Assembly (NCBI RefSeq): GCF_018595685.2
Contig: NZ_CP092334.1
Coordinates: 2,756,001 to 2,820,000 of the forward strand
DNA from: Flavihumibacter rivuli
Lineage (GTDB): Bacteria > Bacteroidota > Bacteroidia > Chitinophagales > Chitinophagaceae
Length of the DNA stretch: 64,000 bases
Direction of reading: 5' to 3'
The position numbers were made by a program, and so were the translations under genes. Of this stretch, positions 59,437 through 64,000 are shown piece after piece (the stretch's first letter is position 1; every line of letters starts with the position of its first letter). The notes beneath the pieces are model-generated. The model was not told the DNA's origin and made no database searches. It saw only the letters and a list, made by a program, of their open reading frames with translations.

Positions 59437-60467
59437 GCGATCATCAGTTCCGAGTAAAGCAAATCAAGGGGAACGCCTTTGGATGGATAATTATCAAAAA
59501 GATAGGTCAGCGCTTCCGGGATGATGTTTGGGTAATTGATCATGTTGGGCTTCTCCCTATTGATCCATTCAAAGAAGTGATCTGCAAACTGGCCGTCCAT
59601 TGAAGCCAGGACCTTTACCCCCATTGGCTCCAGGGCCGCGGCATTACAATACTGTTCATATTGACCTTTGATCGGGATGGCCATGAGTTTCTTTCCAAGC
59701 TGCAGTACTTCAGCAGGGGTTTCAAAACCAGCACCCGTGACCACCCCGTAACTGTTGATGATACTTTCATTGAAAAGCCTTTGGTTGATGGGTATGAAGC
59801 ATACATTACCAATGGTTTCCACCTGCTTTCTTTCCTTCGAAAAAACCTGGAAACGGAAAGCCTTCAGTTTGGAAAGTTCTTTCAGGACAACATCATCACT
59901 ATAAGCAGAAAGGTAAACCGTGATATGTCCCTTGTTCTGTGGCTTGGCCATTAATATTTCCTTTTTGATTACCGGGGTAAAGATGAAATCGTCATAGGGC
60001 TGGAAATGCAGGCCCACATACTGGCTTGACCTGGCGTAATGCTTCAGCAGGCCTTCTCCGATCCATTCCTTCCTGGCAGGCCGGGGTACCCGTGATGATT
60101 GAAAGGAAGCCTGGTGGCCGAAACCAACCGAAGGCACATTCTTTACCGCACAGGCGAGGGAGGTGATCGCTTCAAAATCATTGATGACCACATCATAGGC
60201 TTCCACCGGCAACTCCCGGATCTCCTTATACAATTTGGGAAGGTTCAGCTGCGATGCGATCTTGCCATACCGCAGTCCGCCAGCCCTGTTGTAGAAAAGG
60301 CTAAGGCCCTTACTGCGGTACTTTACCGGCAGGTCACTGTTCAACTGGCTGTTAGACCCACTGAGGAACACATCCACTTTCCCAAACCGCCTCAGGTAAG
60401 GCAAGAGTTGTCCTGCCCTGCTGATATGTCCATTTCCTGTAGCCTGTACCGCATAGAATATTTTCAT
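59433..60467 (-). CDS. Glycosyltransferase, MurG/MGT-like family
   Basis: 344 residues, cytoplasmic. GT-B-like: the start MKIFYAVQATGNGHISRAGQ is the glycine/His loop of this family, and the C-terminal GVVTGAGFETPAEVLQLGKK plus PIKGQYEQYCNAAAL form the nucleotide-sugar binding box, as in MurG-like and MJ1255-type proteins. It transfers a sugar to an unknown acceptor. It begins 11 nt after the stop of the LpxH-like phosphoesterase gene, so a cell-envelope glycolipid role is likely. Confidence 0.85.
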   Translation of the reverse strand: MKIFYAVQATGNGHISRAGQLLPYLRRFGKVDVFLSGSNSQLNSDLPVKYRSKGLSLFYNRAGGLRYGKIASQLNLPKLYKEIRELPVEAYDVVINDFEAITSLACAVKNVPSVGFGHQASFQSSRVPRPARKEWIGEGLLKHYARSSQYVGLHFQPYDDFIFTPVIKKEILMAKPQNKGHITVYLSAYSDDVVLKELSKLKAFRFQVFSKERKQVETIGNVCFIPINQRLFNESIINSYGVVTGAGFETPAEVLQLGKKLMAIPIKGQYEQYCNAAALEPMGVKVLASMDGQFADHFFEWINREKPNMINYPNIIPEALTYLFDNYPSKGVPLDLLYSELMIA

Positions 60468-60478
60468 GTTGGAGCTGT

Positions 60479-61315
60479 TTAGATCGCCAATGATTTCACA
60501 TAGAAGTTCACCTGGTCCGTCACTACAGTAAGCGCCGGATGTTCATTCTCCTCTCTTACCGTTGAATACTGCTTTTCATCGTATTGATAGATATGCCAGT
60601 CGTTCTTATAGTACTCCAATGCGGTCATGTGTTCCACCCAATCCCCGGAATTGAGGTACATGACCCTACCCTTCCCGGTTTCCACCCATCTTTTCTGGGG
60701 CTGGTGGATATGGCCGCAGATCACATAATCATATTGCCTTTCGATCGCTATCTCGGCCGCCGTCATCTCGAAATCGTTGATCCGGGTTACTGCCCTGTTC
60801 ACACCAGCCATCACCCGCTTCGATAGGGAAACCCTGTCCCTTCCTGTGAGTTTGAGCAAAGCATTGATACACCTGTTCAGCAGGATCAGGAAACCATACC
60901 CACTGCTCCCCATTTTAGCCCAGAACTTCGCTGCGCCTTTTGTGGTATTATCGAACACATCGCCATGAAAGATCCAGGTCATCTTATTGTTGATCTCAAT
61001 GACCATCTTGTCGGTCAACTGGAAATTCCCCAATTGGATATCACAATATTTTCTCAGGATCTCGTCATGGTTACCGGTGATATAGATCACCCTGGTGCCA
61101 TTGGCCATCATATTGAGCACCTCTTTGAGCACCGCCATGTGAGCAGCCGGGAAATAATGCTTGCTGAACTGCCAGCCATCGATGATATCGCCGTTCAACA
61201 CCAGCATCTGGGGCTGGATCCCCCTCAAATACTGAAGCACTTCCTTTGCCTTACAACCGTAGGTACCAAGGTGGAGGTCCGAAAGCACGGCAACGTCGAT
61301 CAGGCGTTTTTCCAT
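60479..61315 (-). CDS. LpxH-like metallophosphoesterase
   Basis: 278 residues. Calcineurin-like phosphoesterase motifs in order: SDLHLG, GDIID, GNHD, HGD and GHIHQP. Resembles UDP-2,3-diacylglucosamine diphosphatase (LpxH) of lipid A synthesis and similar YbbF-type proteins; E. coli LpxH is 240 residues. Final assignment needs comparison. It is the first gene of a two-gene unit with the glycosyltransferase, and its start lies 118 nt from the 11-bp repeat array. Confidence 0.82.
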   Translation of the reverse strand: MEKRLIDVAVLSDLHLGTYGCKAKEVLQYLRGIQPQMLVLNGDIIDGWQFSKHYFPAAHMAVLKEVLNMMANGTRVIYITGNHDEILRKYCDIQLGNFQLTDKMVIEINNKMTWIFHGDVFDNTTKGAAKFWAKMGSSGYGFLILLNRCINALLKLTGRDRVSLSKRVMAGVNRAVTRINDFEMTAAEIAIERQYDYVICGHIHQPQKRWVETGKGRVMYLNSGDWVEHMTALEYYKNDWHIYQYDEKQYSTVREENEHPALTVVTDQVNFYVKSLAI

Positions 61316-61433
61316 GTAAGAAGGTTTGCCAAAATTCAGCCAACAGTATTACCCCAGGATTACCCTGCCATTAATGAATTGTAAAAAGGGGTTATTTCAA
61401 CCGTAAAATGGCGGGTGTTTCGACGGGGGCACG

Positions 61434-61521
61434 TCGGAGACGGGTCGGAGACGGGTCGGAGACGGGTCGGAGACGGGTCGGAGACGGGTCGGAGACGGGT
61501 CGGAGACGGGTCGGAGACGGG
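61434..61521 (+). repeat. Eight perfect tandem copies of an 11-bp G+C-rich unit
   Basis: The unit TCGGAGACGGG repeats eight times without change (starts 61434, 61445, ... 61511), then breaks off as TCGGAC. The 11-bp period is not a multiple of three, and ORFs across it are artefacts. It directly precedes the lysS promoter. Confidence 0.97.
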
Positions 61522-61540
61522 TCGGACGTGCGTCCGACCC
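61519..61540. repeat. Perfect 10-bp palindrome ending the tandem array
   Basis: GGGTCGGACG (61519-61528), loop TG, CGTCCGACCC (61531-61540). Its right arm can also pair (8 bp) with any unit of the array. It lies 18 bp before the lysS -7 element. Confidence 0.9.
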
Positions 61541-61558
61541 GTGAAGGTGGAAATGCGT

Positions 61559-61566
61559 TATTTTTG
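61559..61566 (+). promoter_or_regulatory. -7 promoter element of lysS
   Basis: TATTTTTG on the plus strand, 18 nt before the lysS ATG at 61585. The expected -33 region (about 61536-61540) is the end of the palindrome. Confidence 0.6.
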
Positions 61567-61584
61567 CGCTTCAAAATTTGGATC

Positions 61585-63102
61585 ATGCAATTATCAGAGC
61601 AAGAGATTATCAGAAGGGAGAAGCTCCAACAGCTCCAGGAACTGGGGATCGACCCCTATCCGGCGCCGCTGTTCCCGGTAAATACCAACGCCGCATATAT
61701 TAAGGAAAATTATAAAGGGGAAGAGAACAAGGCTGATTTCGAAGCGGTTTGCCTGGCCGGAAGGATCATGAGCATCAGGGACATGGGAAAGGCCAGTTTC
61801 GCGGTACTGCAGGACAGCACCGGCCGGATCCAGGTATATGTGCGAAGGGACGATATCTGCCCGGGTGAGGACAAGAGCCTGTATGATAAAGTGTGGAAAC
61901 ACCTTTCTGATATCGGTGATATCATCGGGATCAAGGGTTTTGTGTTCACCACCAAGACCGGCGAGATCTCCATACATGTACAAGAGCTGACCTTCCTCAC
62001 CAAGTCCCTGAAACCACTGCCTGTGGTGAAGGAGGCTGAAGGACAGACCTTCGATGCGGTTACTGACCCCGAGTTCAAGTACCGCCAGCGCTATGCCGAC
62101 CTGGTGATCAACCCCCAGGTGAAGGACACATTTGTGAAGCGCACCAAAATGATCAATACCATCCGGGAGTTCCTGAACGAAAGGGGCGCCCTGGAAGTGG
62201 ATACCCCAGTACTGCAGGCGATTCCCGGTGGTGCTGCGGCCAGGCCGTTCATTACCCACCATAATGCCCTGGATGTCCCCTTCTACCTGCGCATCGCCAA
62301 CGAATTGTACCTGAAACGCTGTATCGTGGGCGGGTTCGACTGGGTGTATGAATTCAGCCGCAATTTCCGTAATGAAGGAATGGACAGGACCCATAACCCG
62401 GAATTCACCATCCTGGAATGGTACACTGCTTACAAGGATTACTTCTGGATGATGGAAACCACGGAACAGCTGCTCGAAAAAGTAGCCATCGCCCTGCATG
62501 GTACGACAGATGTGACTGTTGGTGATAAGACCATCAGCTTCAAGGCTCCTTTCAAGCGCATCTCCATCATTGATGCCATCAAGGAAAATACCGGCATCGA
62601 CATCAATGGTATGGATGAAGCCAGCCTGCGCGATGTTTGCAAGCAACTGAAGATCGATGTAGCCCCCAATATCGGTAAGGGCAAACTCATTGATGAGATC
62701 TTTGGCGCTACCAGCGAACACACCTATATCATGCCGACCTTCATCACCGACTACCCCGTGGAGATGAGCCCGCTGACCAAGAAGCACCGCAGCAAACCCG
62801 GACTGGTAGAGCGTTTCGAACTGATGGTGAATGGTAAGGAGATCGCAAATGCCTACTCCGAATTGAACGATCCCATTGACCAGCGTGAACGTTTCGAAGA
62901 GCAGGTGAAACTGATGGAAAGAGGTGATGACGAAGCGATGTATATCGACTACGATTTCCTTCGCGCACTTGAATATGGCATGCCGCCGACCGCAGGTATT
63001 GGTATCGGTATCGACAGGCTCTGCATGCTGATGACCAACCAGCCTTCGATCCAGGATGTATTGCTCTTCCCGCAAATGCGCCCGGAACGATTTGATAGCT
63101 GA
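61585..63102 (+). CDS. lysS: Lysyl-tRNA synthetase, class II
   Basis: I use ATG 61585 (MQLSEQEIIRREKLQQLQELG), 505 residues; the longer frame from 61408 reads through the repeat array and is not real. OB-fold anticodon domain (about 60-170), then the class II core with motif 2 FRNEGMDRTHNPEFT and motif 3 GIGIGIDRLCML. It charges tRNA-Lys. Length equals E. coli LysS (505). A bidirectional terminator follows. Confidence 0.97.
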   Translation: MQLSEQEIIRREKLQQLQELGIDPYPAPLFPVNTNAAYIKENYKGEENKADFEAVCLAGRIMSIRDMGKASFAVLQDSTGRIQVYVRRDDICPGEDKSLYDKVWKHLSDIGDIIGIKGFVFTTKTGEISIHVQELTFLTKSLKPLPVVKEAEGQTFDAVTDPEFKYRQRYADLVINPQVKDTFVKRTKMINTIREFLNERGALEVDTPVLQAIPGGAAARPFITHHNALDVPFYLRIANELYLKRCIVGGFDWVYEFSRNFRNEGMDRTHNPEFTILEWYTAYKDYFWMMETTEQLLEKVAIALHGTTDVTVGDKTISFKAPFKRISIIDAIKENTGIDINGMDEASLRDVCKQLKIDVAPNIGKGKLIDEIFGATSEHTYIMPTFITDYPVEMSPLTKKHRSKPGLVERFELMVNGKEIANAYSELNDPIDQRERFEEQVKLMERGDDEAMYIDYDFLRALEYGMPPTAGIGIGIDRLCMLMTNQPSIQDVLLFPQMRPERFDS

Positions 63103-63127
63103 TCAAGAATCTGATCTTACTCCATAA

Positions 63128-63157
63128 AAAAAGTGATGCCCAACAGCATCACTTTTT
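63128..63157. terminator. Bidirectional terminator between lysS and SDR gene
   Basis: AAAAAGTGATGC (63128-63139)/GCATCACTTTTT (63146-63157) with loop CCAACA; T-rich tails on both strands. It serves the two convergent genes. Confidence 0.85.
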
Positions 63158-63176
63158 CTTTTTATAATGAAAATGA

Positions 63177-63998
63177 TCAAACGAAAAGATCATTCATCAG
63201 CTTCATGGAAGGATTCACTGCATATTTGCTAAGGTCCGTGATCCCTTCTGCAGCCAGTACTTCCTCATCAATGAAAAAGTTACCGGTACAATCATAGGAA
63301 GGCCGCTTCAGGATATGGTAGGCCGCATCCGCAACGATCTCCGGAGTACGACTGCGTTGCATCAGGAAATCACCTCCCAACAGGTTCTCCACCGCGGCAG
63401 TGGCAATGGTCGTTTTGGGCCAAAGGGCATTCGCAGCGATCCGGTGGGGCTTCAATTCTTCGGCCAGTCCCAGGATCACCATGCTCATGCCATACTTGCT
63501 CATGGTATAGGCCAGGTGCGGCGCAAACCAGCGTGGATCCATATTCAGGGGCGGGGAAAGATTCAGGATATGCGGGTTATGCGATTGTTTGAGGTAGGGA
63601 ATGCAGGCCCTGGACATGAAAAAGGTACCCCTGACATTGATACCGTGCATCAGGTCCCAGCGCTTGGGCTCTGTTTGCTCGGTGGGCGTCAGGCTGATGG
63701 CGCTGGCATTATTGATCAGGATATCAATACCCCCAAAAGCTTTCACGGTCTCCTCTACCGCATTCTGGATACTGTCCTCGTACCTGATATCCACCTGGAG
63801 GGGAAGTACTTTTCCCGGACCGGCCTTATCGATCTCTTCGGCAGCACTATAAATGGTGCCCTCCAACTTGGGATGGGGCTCAACCGTTTTGGCAGCAATC
63901 GCAATATTGGCACCATCCTGCGCTAAACGCAGGGCTATGGCCTTACCAATGCCCCTGCTGGCGCCGGTTACCAATACATTCTTGTTCTGGAATAGCAT
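63177..63998 (-). CDS. SDR-family oxidoreductase, HSDL2-like
   Basis: 273 residues, complete in the window (ATG 63998). Short-chain dehydrogenase: VLVTGASRGIGKAIAL, NNASAISLTPTEQT, Ser in LNLSPPLN and YTMSKYGMSM as active-site YxxxK. The NADP-binding end has KTVEPHPKLEGTIYSAA and the C-terminal AANALWPKTTIATAAVENLL, as in hydroxysteroid dehydrogenase-like 2 proteins, which lack a known substrate. It converges with lysS. Confidence 0.88.
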   Translation of the reverse strand: MLFQNKNVLVTGASRGIGKAIALRLAQDGANIAIAAKTVEPHPKLEGTIYSAAEEIDKAGPGKVLPLQVDIRYEDSIQNAVEETVKAFGGIDILINNASAISLTPTEQTEPKRWDLMHGINVRGTFFMSRACIPYLKQSHNPHILNLSPPLNMDPRWFAPHLAYTMSKYGMSMVILGLAEELKPHRIAANALWPKTTIATAAVENLLGGDFLMQRSRTPEIVADAAYHILKRPSYDCTGNFFIDEEVLAAEGITDLSKYAVNPSMKLMNDLFV

Positions 63999-64000
63999 CA

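Noticed and set aside
61434..61521. CRISPR-like array
   Set aside because: Units are 11 bp with no spacers and no cas genes nearby; it is a simple tandem repeat.
61594..63075. 493-codon open frame antisense to lysS
   Set aside because: It lies opposite a clear lysyl-tRNA synthetase and has no domain pattern; its length follows from the codon bias of the real gene.

Overview
The window comes from a Bacteroidota chromosome, most likely the family Chitinophagaceae. The signs are a SusC/SusD pair, TAnnTTTG-type promoters with almost no Shine-Dalgarno sequences, Bacteroidota-style lipoprotein and OmpA-like signal peptides, and housekeeping genes (cysS, rlmD, metF, lptB, fabG, lysS) of that lineage. 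I recognise 44 protein genes. I see no rRNA, tRNA, CRISPR array, insertion sequence or prophage. The assignment rests on reading the sequence alone.

Left edge (1-5281): the amino-terminal third of a TonB-dependent receptor lies just downstream of a large secreted five-domain protein (ThuA, glucose/sorbosone dehydrogenase-like, PKD, cytochrome c, CBM6-like). A divergent M90/MtfA-type metallopeptidase follows.

Centre (5238-36461): a rhamnose-centred locus. A leftward operon encodes a bifunctional rhamnulose-1-phosphate aldolase/lactaldehyde dehydrogenase, RhaI-type isomerase, rhamnulokinase, GH78 alpha-L-rhamnosidase and LutABC. It can therefore take L-rhamnosides through L-lactate to pyruvate. 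Next to it are a divergent GH106 gene, a SusC-SusD-GH106-TIM barrel-GH99-like operon, a PhyH dioxygenase paired with a fucose/arabinose-isomerase-like protein, the rhamnose symporter RhaT, a GH29 fucosidase and a GntR-type regulator. Six transcription units here share a motif: two CAGGAYAG copies in direct orientation with a 10-bp period. In five of the six it lies 17-19 nt upstream of a Bacteroidota -7 element, where the -33 box should be. This looks like an activator-dependent regulon and is the most interesting signal in the window.

Right part (36462-64000): mostly core genes. They are cysS; an EEP phosphatase and two tandem rhomboids, one with its catalytic serine replaced by asparagine; rlmD; a thioredoxin-like protein and a double-parvulin PPIase; a porin-like protein; metF; lptB; a bacterial GH3 adenylating enzyme; a FemAB-like protein; fabG; a fatty acid hydroxylase; a GH9 enzyme with a class A beta-lactamase-like partner; FAH and flavin reductase; a DUF6268 outer-membrane protein; a glycosyltransferase and an LpxH-like phosphoesterase; lysS; and an SDR. 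The lysS promoter is preceded by eight perfect copies of an 11-bp repeat capped by a palindrome.
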